This document shows, in pieces, positions 47,536-56,500 of a DNA stretch of 63,449 nucleotides (its first letter is position 1; each line of letters starts with the position of its first letter). The position numbers and the translations under genes are program-made. The notes beneath the pieces were generated by a model. The model made no database searches. It worked only from the letters and a program-made list of their open reading frames with translations, and was not told the origin of the DNA. The stretch comes from SCGC-AG-212-J23 sp035649175. Its GTDB lineage: Bacteria; Pseudomonadota; Gammaproteobacteria; Burkholderiales; SG8-39. The stretch is from positions 1-63,449 of the forward strand of contig DASRKB010000123.1 of assembly GCA_035649175.1 (NCBI GenBank), read 5' to 3'.

Positions 47536-48998
47536 GCGGCGCGCAGCTCATCGCCCTCGCGCTCCTCGTCCCCGCGGTGGGCGCGGTGCTCGTCGCGCTC
47601 GCCGCTCGATGGCCGAACCTGCGCGAGGGGGCGACGCTCGCCACGGCCGGGACGCTCTTCGCCGTGGTGCTCGGGCTGCTGCCCGGCGTGCTCGCGGGCG
47701 AGCGGCCCGAGCTCATGCTCCTCGAGATGCTGCCGGGGCTCGCGATCGGCTTCCGGCTGGAGCCGCTCGGCATGCTCTTCGCGCTGGTGGCCTCGGGGCT
47801 GTGGATCGTCAACTCGGTCTACTCCATCGGCTACATGCGCGGCAACGACGAGGGGCACCAGACGCGCTTCTACGCCTGCTTCGCGCTCGCGCTCGCCGCC
47901 ACGATGGGCGTGGCGATGGCGTCTAACGTGCTCACGCTCTTCCTCTGCTACGAGCTCCTCACGCTCGTCACCTGGCCGCTCGTCACCCACCACGGCGACG
48001 ACGAGGCGAGAAGCGGCGGCCGCGTCTACCTCGGCGTCCTGCTCGGCACCTCGATCGCCCTCCTGCTGCCGGCGGTGATCACCACCTGGGCGGCGGCCGG
48101 CACGCTCGAGTTCGCCCCCGGCGGCATCCTCGCGAATGCCGGGCTCTCCTCCGCGGCCATGGCGGGCCTGCTCGCGCTCTACATGTTCGGCATCGGCAAG
48201 GCGGCGCTGATGCCGGTGCACCGCTGGCTGCCCTCGGCGATGGTCGCGCCCACGCCGGTCTCGGCGCTGCTGCACGCGGTGGCCGTGGTGAAGGCGGGCG
48301 TCTTCGCCGTGGTGAAGGTGATCGTGTACGTGTTCGGCGCCGAGCGGCTCGCCGGCGCGGGCGCGGCGGAGTGGCTGCCCGCGGTGGCGGGCTTCACCAT
48401 CGTCGCCGCCTCGATCGTCGCGCTGCGCTCGGACAACCTGAAGCGGCGCCTCGCCTACTCGACGGTGAGCCAGCTCTCCTATGTGGTGCTCGCTGCAGCG
48501 TTGCTCGCGCCGCTCTCGATTGTCGCGGCGGCGCTGCACATCGCCGCGCACGCGGTCGGCAAGATCACGCTCTTCTTCGCCGCCGGGGCCATCTACACCG
48601 CCACAGGCAAGACCGAGGTGAGCCAGCTCGACGGCATCGGCCGGCGCATGCCCTGGACCATGGGCGCCTTCGCGCTCGGCGCGCTCTCGCTCATCGGCAT
48701 TCCGCCGGCGGCCGGCTTCCTCTCCAAGTGGATGATGTTCCAGGGGGCGGCGAGCGCCGGGCACTGGCCCGCCCTCGCGGTGCTCGCGCTCAGCACCATC
48801 CTCAACGCCGCCTACTTCCTGCCCATCGTCCACGCCGCCTTCCTGCGCGCCCCGCGCGCGGGCGACGTGGAGCATGGCGAGGCGCCGCTGCCGATGGTGG
48901 CGGCGCTCACGCTCACCGCGGCCGCCACCATCGCCTTTCCGCTCATCGCCGGCGTGCCGCTCGCGCTGGCGGGCGCCGTCGGAGGAATCGCGCCATGA
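47532..48998 (+). CDS. second antiporter-type subunit (NuoL/MrpA N-terminal-like)
   Basis: 488 residues, about 14 helices. VYSIGYMRGNDEGHQTRFYA, then NVLTLFLCYELLTLVTWPLV (Glu), and KAALMPVHRWLPSAMVAPTP then VSALLHAVAVVKAGVFAVVK match NuoL/MrpA more than MrpD. It probably supplies the MrpA proton channel whose C-terminal domains are in the gene at 44714. It lacks the NuoL lateral helix. GTG start coupled to mrpD. Confidence 0.88.
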   Translation: MSGAQLIALALLVPAVGAVLVALAARWPNLREGATLATAGTLFAVVLGLLPGVLAGERPELMLLEMLPGLAIGFRLEPLGMLFALVASGLWIVNSVYSIGYMRGNDEGHQTRFYACFALALAATMGVAMASNVLTLFLCYELLTLVTWPLVTHHGDDEARSGGRVYLGVLLGTSIALLLPAVITTWAAAGTLEFAPGGILANAGLSSAAMAGLLALYMFGIGKAALMPVHRWLPSAMVAPTPVSALLHAVAVVKAGVFAVVKVIVYVFGAERLAGAGAAEWLPAVAGFTIVAASIVALRSDNLKRRLAYSTVSQLSYVVLAAALLAPLSIVAAALHIAAHAVGKITLFFAAGAIYTATGKTEVSQLDGIGRRMPWTMGAFALGALSLIGIPPAAGFLSKWMMFQGAASAGHWPALAVLALSTILNAAYFLPIVHAAFLRAPRAGDVEHGEAPLPMVAALTLTAAATIAFPLIAGVPLALAGAVGGIAP

Positions 48999-49243
48999 AG
49001 CACGACGACAAGCGCTGGCTCGACGAGCCGGGGAACGTCCGCAAGATCTACGTCGGGCTGTGGATCTTCGGCCTGCTGCTCGCGCTCGGCGATCTCGTCA
49101 TCCACCGCCATGCCGAGGCGGGCCTCGACGGCGACTTCGCGTTCTACGCCCTGTACGGCTTCGTGGCCTGCGTGCTGCTCGTGCTGGCGGCGAAGGTGCT
49201 CCGGCGCATCGTGATGCGGCCCGAGGACTACTATGATCGCTGA
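48995..49243 (+). CDS. small membrane protein of the antiporter operon
   Basis: 82 residues, two helices (IYVGLWIFGLLLALGDLVIH and FYALYGFVACVLLVLAAKVL), then a charged end RRIVMRPEDYYDR. Starts in an ATGA overlap and ends 11 bases inside the next antiporter gene, so it is part of the complex or its assembly. I know of no named family; similar small genes sit at this place in related operons. Confidence 0.85.
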   Translation: MKHDDKRWLDEPGNVRKIYVGLWIFGLLLALGDLVIHRHAEAGLDGDFAFYALYGFVACVLLVLAAKVLRRIVMRPEDYYDR

Positions 49244-50933
49244 GCTGCCCGCCGGGCTCATCCTCGTCGCCGCGGGCATCGCGCTGCCGTTCCTGCCACG
49301 CGCCGCGCGCGGCACGGTGGCCGCGGTGGTGCCGCTCCTCGCGCTCGCGCAGCTCATGTGGCTCGGGCCGGGCCACGTGGTGCAGGCCCAGATCCTCGGC
49401 TTCGATCTCACGCTGGTGCGCACCGACCGCCTGAGCCTCGCCTTCGGCTACGTGTTCACGATCGCCGCCTTCCTCAACGCCGTCTTCTCCTGGCGGGTGC
49501 GCGAAGGCATCGAGCCGCCCGCGGCGCTCATCTACGCCGGCACCGCGCTAGGCGCGATATTCGCAGGCGACTTCCTCACGCTCTTCGTCTACTGGGAGCT
49601 CTCGGCGATTGCCTCGGCGGCGGTGGTGTGGGCAGGCGGCACGCCGAGGAGCTATGGCGCGGGCATGCGCTATCTCGCGGTGCAGCTTGCCTCCGGCATG
49701 CTGCTCGCCGCGGGCGCCGCCCTGCACTTCGCCGACACGGGTTCGCTGGCCTTCGAGTACATCGGCCTGGGCTCGGCGGCGGGCGCGCTTTTCTTCCTCG
49801 CCTTCGGCATCAAGGCCGCCTTTCCGCTGTTGCACAACTGGCTGCAGGATGCCTACCCCGAGGCGAGCCCGACCGGCACGGTGGTGCTCTCGGCCTTCAC
49901 CACCAAGCTCGGCATCTATGCGCTCGCGCGCGGCTTCCCGGGCGAGGAGATGCTCGTCTATATAGGCGCCACGATGGCCGCATTCCCGATCTTCTACGCG
50001 GTGATCGAGAACGACCTGCGCCGGGTGCTCGCCTACAGCCTGAACAACCAGCTCGGCTTCATGGTGGTGGGCGTGGGGCTGGGCACCGAGCTTGGGCTGA
50101 ACGGCGCGGTTGCGCACGCCTTCGCCGACATCCTGTTCAAGGGGCTGCTCTTCATGTCGATGGGCGCGGTGCTGCTGCGCGCGGGCACGGTGAAGGGCTC
50201 GGACCTCGGCGGCCTGTACAAGTCGATGCCCGCCACCGCGGGCCTGTGCATCGTCGGCGCGGCCTCGATCTCCGCCTTCCCGCTCTTCAGCGGCTTCGTC
50301 ACCAAGTCGATGATCATGGCCTCGGCGGCGCAGGAGGGCTACCTCGCGGTGTGGCTGGTGCTGCTCTTCGCCTCGGCCGGCGTGTTCCACCACGCCGGCA
50401 TCAAGATCCCTTTCTTCGCCTTCTTTGCACACGACTCGGGCATCCGCTGCGCCGAGGCGCCGCGCCACATGCTGGTCGCCATGGCGCTCACCGCGGCGCT
50501 GTGCGTGAGCATCGGGATCTTCCCGCAGCAGTTCTACGCGCTGCTGCCCCTGCCCATGGAGTACCTGCCGTACACCGCCTCGCACGTCCTCTCGCAGATG
50601 CAGCTTCTCGTCTTCTCGGCGCTCGCCTTCTCGTGGCTGATGCGAAACGGCATCTATCCGCCCGAGCTGCACTCGGTGAACCTCGACTTCGACTGGACCA
50701 CCCGGCGCCTGGCCGTTCGTCTCGTGCAAGGCGCCACGGCGGTGATCGAGATGCTGCTCGCCGCGCTGCGCGAGCTCGCCCGGGGCGCGGGCGCGGCCGG
50801 CGCCGGGGCGCTCGAGCGACTGCACGGCTCCGAGGGCGTGCTCGCGCGCACCTGGAGCACGGGCGGCATGACGCTGTGGGTGGCGGTCCTCCTCGCCGCA
50901 TACCTGCTGGTCTACTACCTGCTCTACGCCTAG
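49233..50933 (+). CDS. third antiporter-type subunit (MrpD/NuoM-like)
   Basis: 566 residues. DFLTLFVYWELSAIASAAVV (Glu), GIKAAFPLLHNWLQDAYPEA and VVLSAFTTKLGIYALARGF (Lys) mark a proton-channel subunit. The C-terminus is longer than in MrpD: after helix 14 it has an amphipathic stretch of about 90 residues with a final helix (LWVAVLLAAYLLVYYLLYA). This could lie along the membrane like the NuoL arm, which is speculative. Last gene of the operon. Confidence 0.88.
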   Translation: MIAELPAGLILVAAGIALPFLPRAARGTVAAVVPLLALAQLMWLGPGHVVQAQILGFDLTLVRTDRLSLAFGYVFTIAAFLNAVFSWRVREGIEPPAALIYAGTALGAIFAGDFLTLFVYWELSAIASAAVVWAGGTPRSYGAGMRYLAVQLASGMLLAAGAALHFADTGSLAFEYIGLGSAAGALFFLAFGIKAAFPLLHNWLQDAYPEASPTGTVVLSAFTTKLGIYALARGFPGEEMLVYIGATMAAFPIFYAVIENDLRRVLAYSLNNQLGFMVVGVGLGTELGLNGAVAHAFADILFKGLLFMSMGAVLLRAGTVKGSDLGGLYKSMPATAGLCIVGAASISAFPLFSGFVTKSMIMASAAQEGYLAVWLVLLFASAGVFHHAGIKIPFFAFFAHDSGIRCAEAPRHMLVAMALTAALCVSIGIFPQQFYALLPLPMEYLPYTASHVLSQMQLLVFSALAFSWLMRNGIYPPELHSVNLDFDWTTRRLAVRLVQGATAVIEMLLAALRELARGAGAAGAGALERLHGSEGVLARTWSTGGMTLWVAVLLAAYLLVYYLLYA

Positions 50934-50948
50934 TAGAATCCGCGACCT

Positions 50949-51496
50949 ATGGCCTTGCCGATCTCCGAAGTCGAGCGTGAGCTCACGCACACCCGCCGCA
51001 TCCGCTACGAAGGCTACAAGCGCGCCGATGGCCGCTGGGACATCGAGGCGCATATCACCGACGTCAAGAACCACGATTTCAACCTGCGGACCGGCGTGCG
51101 GCGTGCCGGCCAGGCGGTGCACGACATGTGGGTGCGTATCACCATCGACCGGCAGTTCAACGTCGTGGATGCCGTGGCGTGCTCCGACGCCGTGCCCTAT
51201 CCCGGCGGCTGCGAGCAGGCGCCGGCGCACTACCGAAAGCTGGTCGGGCTCAACCTACTGAAGCAGTTTAGGAAGAACGTCGTGCAGCGGCTCGGCGGCG
51301 TGCAGGGCTGCACCCACATTACCGAGCTCCTGTACGGCATGCCGACGGCGGCGATCCAGACCTTCGCCGGCGAGATGAAGGAGGAGGGCGACGGCAGGCG
51401 GCCCTTCCAGCTCGACCAGTGCGTCGCGCTCGAGACCTCGGGGGAGACGGTGAAGACGTGGTACCCCGCGTGGTATAGAAAGGAAAAAACCACCGC

Positions 51497-51500
<4 letters not shown>
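50949..51500 (+). CDS. DUF2889 protein
   Basis: 183 residues with no signal or membrane helix. HTRRIRYEGYKRADGRWDIE, HDMWVRITIDRQFNVVDAVA and GVQGCTHITELLYGMPTAAI are the DUF2889 pattern. Conserved Cys and His residues (SDAVPYPGGC, GCTHITEL) hint at metal binding. Function unknown. Its stop overlaps the sucC start (ATGA), giving translational coupling. Confidence 0.88.
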
Positions 51501-52726
<1,226 letters not shown>

Positions 52727-52754
52727 CGGCCCAAGAACAAACCCCCCGTTCGCC

Positions 52755-53633
52755 ATGAGTATTCTCATTGACAGGGATACCCGGGTGATGACGCAGGGCA
52801 TCACCGGCAAGACCGGCATGTTCCACACGCAGACGAGCCGGGCCTACGCGAACGGCCGGGCGTGCTTCGTCGCCGGCGTGAACCCGAAGAAGGCGGGCGA
52901 GGACTTCGAGGGCATCCCGATCTATGGCACGGTGGCGGACGCCAAGAAGGCGACCGGCGCGAATGTTTCGGTGATCTACGTTCCGCCGCCTTTCGCCGCG
53001 GCGGCGATCGAGGAGGCGGCGGAGGCGGACCTGGACCTCGTGATCTGCATTACCGAGGGCATCCCGGTGCGCGACATGATCATGACCAAGCACCGCATGA
53101 AAGATAAGCGGACGCTTCTCGTGGGCCCCAACTGTCCCGGCGTGATCACGCCCGACGAGATCAAGATCGGCATCATGCCGGGCCACATCCACAAGAAAGG
53201 GCCGGTCGGGGTGGTTTCTCGATCGGGAACGCTCACCTACGAGGCGGTGGGGCAGCTCACCGAGCTCGGGCTCGGGCAGTCTTCTTGCGTGGGAATCGGC
53301 GGCGACCCTGTCAACGGGTTGAAGCACATCGACGTTATGAAGATGTTCAACGACGATCCGCAGACCGAGGCGGTGATCATGGTCGGCGAGATCGGCGGGT
53401 CCGACGAGGAGACCGCGGCGCGGTGGGTGAAGGAGCACATGAGAAAGCCGGTGGTGGGGTTCATCGCCGGCATCACGGCGCCGCCGGGCAAGCGCATGGG
53501 CCACGCGGGCGCCATCATCTCCGGGGGGAAGGGCACGGCGCAGGAGAAGCTCGCCGTGATGGAGGAATGCGGGATCAAGGTCACGCGCAACCCCGCCGAG
53601 ATGGGCAGGACCCTGAAATCAATACTCAAGTAA
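52755..53633 (+). CDS. sucD: succinyl-CoA synthetase alpha subunit
   Basis: 292 residues. N-terminal CoA-binding Rossmann domain (ITGKTGMFHTQTSRAYANG), GPNCPGVITPDEIKIG, and the phosphohistidine loop KRMGHAGAIISGGKGTAQEK. Complete and of normal length. Its end overlaps the next gene by 16 bases if that gene starts at the AUC proposed here. Confidence 0.95.
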   Translation: MSILIDRDTRVMTQGITGKTGMFHTQTSRAYANGRACFVAGVNPKKAGEDFEGIPIYGTVADAKKATGANVSVIYVPPPFAAAAIEEAAEADLDLVICITEGIPVRDMIMTKHRMKDKRTLLVGPNCPGVITPDEIKIGIMPGHIHKKGPVGVVSRSGTLTYEAVGQLTELGLGQSSCVGIGGDPVNGLKHIDVMKMFNDDPQTEAVIMVGEIGGSDEETAARWVKEHMRKPVVGFIAGITAPPGKRMGHAGAIISGGKGTAQEKLAVMEECGIKVTRNPAEMGRTLKSILK

Positions 53634-55660
53634 CTGCAGTCCGGTTTCCCCTTGCCGCCGTCCTCCCGTACGCGGCGACGATCTTTCTTTCCTCATTCCT
53701 GCTGTTCCTCGTCCAGCCGATCATCGCCAAGCAGATCCTGCCCTGGTTCGGCGGCTCTGCGGCGGTGTGGACCACCTGCCTCGTCTTCTTCCAGAGCGTG
53801 CTGCTTGCGGGCTACGCCTACGCCGACTGGGCGATGCGCCTTGCCCCGCGCCGCCAGGCTCTGGTGCATGGCGCGCTCCTGCTCACCTCGCTCGCCTTCC
53901 TGCCCATCCTCGCCTCGAGCGGCTGGAAGCCGCAGGGTGACGAGGCGCCCATCGCGCGCATCCTGCTGCTTCTCGTTGCCACCATCGGGCTGCCGTATTT
54001 CCTGCTTTCCACCACCACGCCGCTCGTGCAGGCCTGGTACTGGCGCCGCTGGCGCGCGGTGGTGCCCTACCGCCTTTTCGCGCTGTCCAACTTCGCCTCG
54101 CTCGCCGCGCTCCTCGGCTTCCCGCTCCACCTCGAGCCCGCGTTCGACCTGAAGAGCCTCGCCTGGGGCTGGTCGTTCCTCTTTGCCGCGTTCGCCGTGC
54201 TCTGCGGGGCGACGGCCTGGATGTCGGTGAACGGATTCGAGCCGGCAAAGGAAGCGCTTTCTCCCGGGAAAAGCGTCCCCATGCGGAACCAGCTGCACTG
54301 GCTCGCGCTCTCCGCCATGGGCTCGGTGATGCTCCTCGCGGTCACCAACCACATCACGCAGAACGTGCCGAGCGTGCCGTTCCTGTGGGTGGTGCCGCTC
54401 GCGCTGTATCTGGTCACCTTCATCCTCGCCTTCGACCACCCGCGCTGGTACCTGCGGCGCACGACGATGGCGGCGGCGGCGTTGCTCGTGCCGGCGATGG
54501 CCTGGGCGATCCCCTCGCTCGATCTCGACATCGCCGCGCCGCTCTACCTCGCCGGGCTCTTCGTCTCGTGCATGTTCTGCCACGGCGAGCTGGCGCGCCT
54601 CAAGCCCGACCCGGCGCACCTCACGCGCTTCTACCTGATGATCTCGCTCGGCGGCGCGCTCGGCGCGGTGCTCGTGGCGATCGCGGCGCCGCTCGCCCTC
54701 GACGGCTACTACGAACTCGGAATCGCCCTCGTCGTTCTCGCGGCGCTCCTGACGACGGGCCTCGCCGGCAGGGTCGTGTTCGCCGGGATGCTCGTCATCG
54801 CCGCCACGACGGCGTTCGTGTTGCAGGCGGCCTACGACTACACGAGCGGCATCCGCGTCATGGCGCGCGACTTCTATGGCGTCGTGCGCACTCAGGACTA
54901 CCAGAATCCCGTCGCCTACCGCGTCATGTACCACGGTGCGATCAAGCACGGCGGGCAGCTGCTCGGCGATTCGTTCCGCAACACCCCCGCCGACTATTTC
55001 AGCCCGACCTCGGGCTACGGCCGCGTATTCGCCTCGCTTCGCGAGATGGCGCCGAACAAGCCGCTGTCGGTGGGCGTGATCGGCCTTGGCGCCGGCGTGA
55101 TCGGCTCGTGGATGCGGCCGGGCGACCGCCTCGTCTTCTACGAGATCAGCCCGCGGGTGGTCGACGTCGCACGGCGCGAATTCACGTTCCTTTCCGACAC
55201 GCCGGCGCGCACCGAGGTGGTTCTGGGCGACGGGCGGCTCTCGCTCGAGCGGCAGTCGCCGCGCGGCTACGACGTGATCGGCGTGGACGCCTTTTCCGGC
55301 GACTCGATCCCGATGCACCTCGTCACCCGCGAGGCGATGGCCCTCTACGTGAAGCACCTCGCGCCCGACGGGGTCATCGTGTTCCAGGCCACCAACCGCT
55401 TCGTCGACCTGCTGCCGGTGGTGAAGCGCCTTGCCTCGGAATTCGGCTTCGAGGCGCTCAACGTCTCCGACACGCCCGATAACGACTCCGACGAGGGGCC
55501 GGCATACTGGTATGCGACCACCGACCAGGTGATCGTGACGCGCAACGCAAGGCTTCTCGCCTGGCCTCGCCTCGCCGAGGCGGCCGAGCCGATCGCCGAT
55601 CGCGCGGCGCTTCCCACCTTCACGGATTCGCATCACAATCTGCTGCGGATCCTGAAATGA
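53618..55660 (+). CDS. membrane spermidine-synthase-like protein (fused MFS/spermidine synthase), no canonical start
   Basis: About 680 residues. The N-terminal half has roughly 10 helices (YAATIFLSSFLLFLVQPIIA; LPWFGGSAAVWTTCLVFFQ), and the C-terminal half is an aminopropyltransferase/SAM fold (SVGVIGLGAGVIGSWM, FYEISPRVVDVA, DVIGVDAFSGDSIPMHL). The exact reaction of this family is unsettled. The N-terminal helix is conserved, but no ATG, GTG or TTG is in frame between the sucD end and GTG at about 53763, which would remove it. The only start-like codon is ATC at 53618 (INTQVTAVRFPLAA); GGA 7 bases upstream is a weak ribosome site. It is followed by PhzF with an ATGA overlap. Confidence 0.82.
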   Translation: MNTQVTAVRFPLAAVLPYAATIFLSSFLLFLVQPIIAKQILPWFGGSAAVWTTCLVFFQSVLLAGYAYADWAMRLAPRRQALVHGALLLTSLAFLPILASSGWKPQGDEAPIARILLLLVATIGLPYFLLSTTTPLVQAWYWRRWRAVVPYRLFALSNFASLAALLGFPLHLEPAFDLKSLAWGWSFLFAAFAVLCGATAWMSVNGFEPAKEALSPGKSVPMRNQLHWLALSAMGSVMLLAVTNHITQNVPSVPFLWVVPLALYLVTFILAFDHPRWYLRRTTMAAAALLVPAMAWAIPSLDLDIAAPLYLAGLFVSCMFCHGELARLKPDPAHLTRFYLMISLGGALGAVLVAIAAPLALDGYYELGIALVVLAALLTTGLAGRVVFAGMLVIAATTAFVLQAAYDYTSGIRVMARDFYGVVRTQDYQNPVAYRVMYHGAIKHGGQLLGDSFRNTPADYFSPTSGYGRVFASLREMAPNKPLSVGVIGLGAGVIGSWMRPGDRLVFYEISPRVVDVARREFTFLSDTPARTEVVLGDGRLSLERQSPRGYDVIGVDAFSGDSIPMHLVTREAMALYVKHLAPDGVIVFQATNRFVDLLPVVKRLASEFGFEALNVSDTPDNDSDEGPAYWYATTDQVIVTRNARLLAWPRLAEAAEPIADRAALPTFTDSHHNLLRILK

Positions 55661-56463
55661 AGTTCAAGCAGGTCGATGTCTTCACGGAGAAGCCGTTCCG
55701 CGGCAACCCGGTCGCCGTGGTGCTCGGAGCCGAGGGCCTGGACGCGGCCGCGATGCAGCGCATCGCGAACTGGACGAACCTCTCGGAGACGACCTTCCTC
55801 CTGAGGAGCGGCAAGGCGGACTACCGCCTGCGCATCTTCACGCCGCGCCGGGAGCTACCCTTCGCCGGGCATCCGACCATCGGCAGCGCTCATGCGGCGC
55901 TGGAATCCGGTTTTGTCTCCGGGAAACAGAATCTCACGCAGGAATGCGGGGCAGGAATCCTCGAGCTCTCGGTGGAGGCGGGCTGGATCTACGTGACCGC
56001 GCCGCCTCCCAAGGTGGCCCGCGTCGAGAAGCCCACGCCGTTCGGCCGGGCCCTTCGCGTGGACGTGGGGCCGGTGTGGATCGTCGCGGAGATGACCGAT
56101 GCCGACGCGCTCGCCGCGCTCCAGCCGGACATGGCGCAGATCTCGTCGCTTTCCGCGTCGCTCGAGGCGACCGGGGTCACGCTTTTCGCGCGCGCCGAGG
56201 ACGGGCTGTCCACCCTGCACGTGCGCTCCTTCGCGCCGCTGCACGGCGTGCCGGAGGACCCGGTGTGCGGCAGCGGCAATATCAGTGTCGCTGCCTTTCT
56301 GAGGTTTTCCAACAGAATCGAGGAATTCGGGGCCTCGTATGTCGCGCGACAGGGCATGCAGATGGGCCGCGACGGTCGCGTCTCGGTGCGGGTGAGCGAG
56401 CGCTCGATCCAGATCGGCGGGCGCGCGGTGACTTGCGTGGACGGCGAGCTGAAAGCGACATAG
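55657..56463 (+). CDS. PhzF-family isomerase
   Basis: 268 residues in two diaminopimelate-epimerase-like halves: FKQVDVFTEKPFRGNPVAVV, catalytic Glu 44 in NLSETTFLL, FAGHPTIGSAHAAL, and the second half GVPEDPVCGSGNISVAAFL. In PhzF the Glu shifts a proton in phenazine synthesis; housekeeping relatives have no defined substrate. ATG overlaps the preceding stop. Confidence 0.9.
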   Translation: MKFKQVDVFTEKPFRGNPVAVVLGAEGLDAAAMQRIANWTNLSETTFLLRSGKADYRLRIFTPRRELPFAGHPTIGSAHAALESGFVSGKQNLTQECGAGILELSVEAGWIYVTAPPPKVARVEKPTPFGRALRVDVGPVWIVAEMTDADALAALQPDMAQISSLSASLEATGVTLFARAEDGLSTLHVRSFAPLHGVPEDPVCGSGNISVAAFLRFSNRIEEFGASYVARQGMQMGRDGRVSVRVSERSIQIGGRAVTCVDGELKAT

Positions 56464-56500
56464 GCCCCCGCCTTCGCGGCGGCGACAATTACAAATCCTT

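Noticed and set aside
45972..48998. A 1008-codon open frame across mrpD and the next antiporter gene
   Set aside because: The first half is an Arg/Ala-rich shadow of mrpD; real homology begins at GTG 47532.
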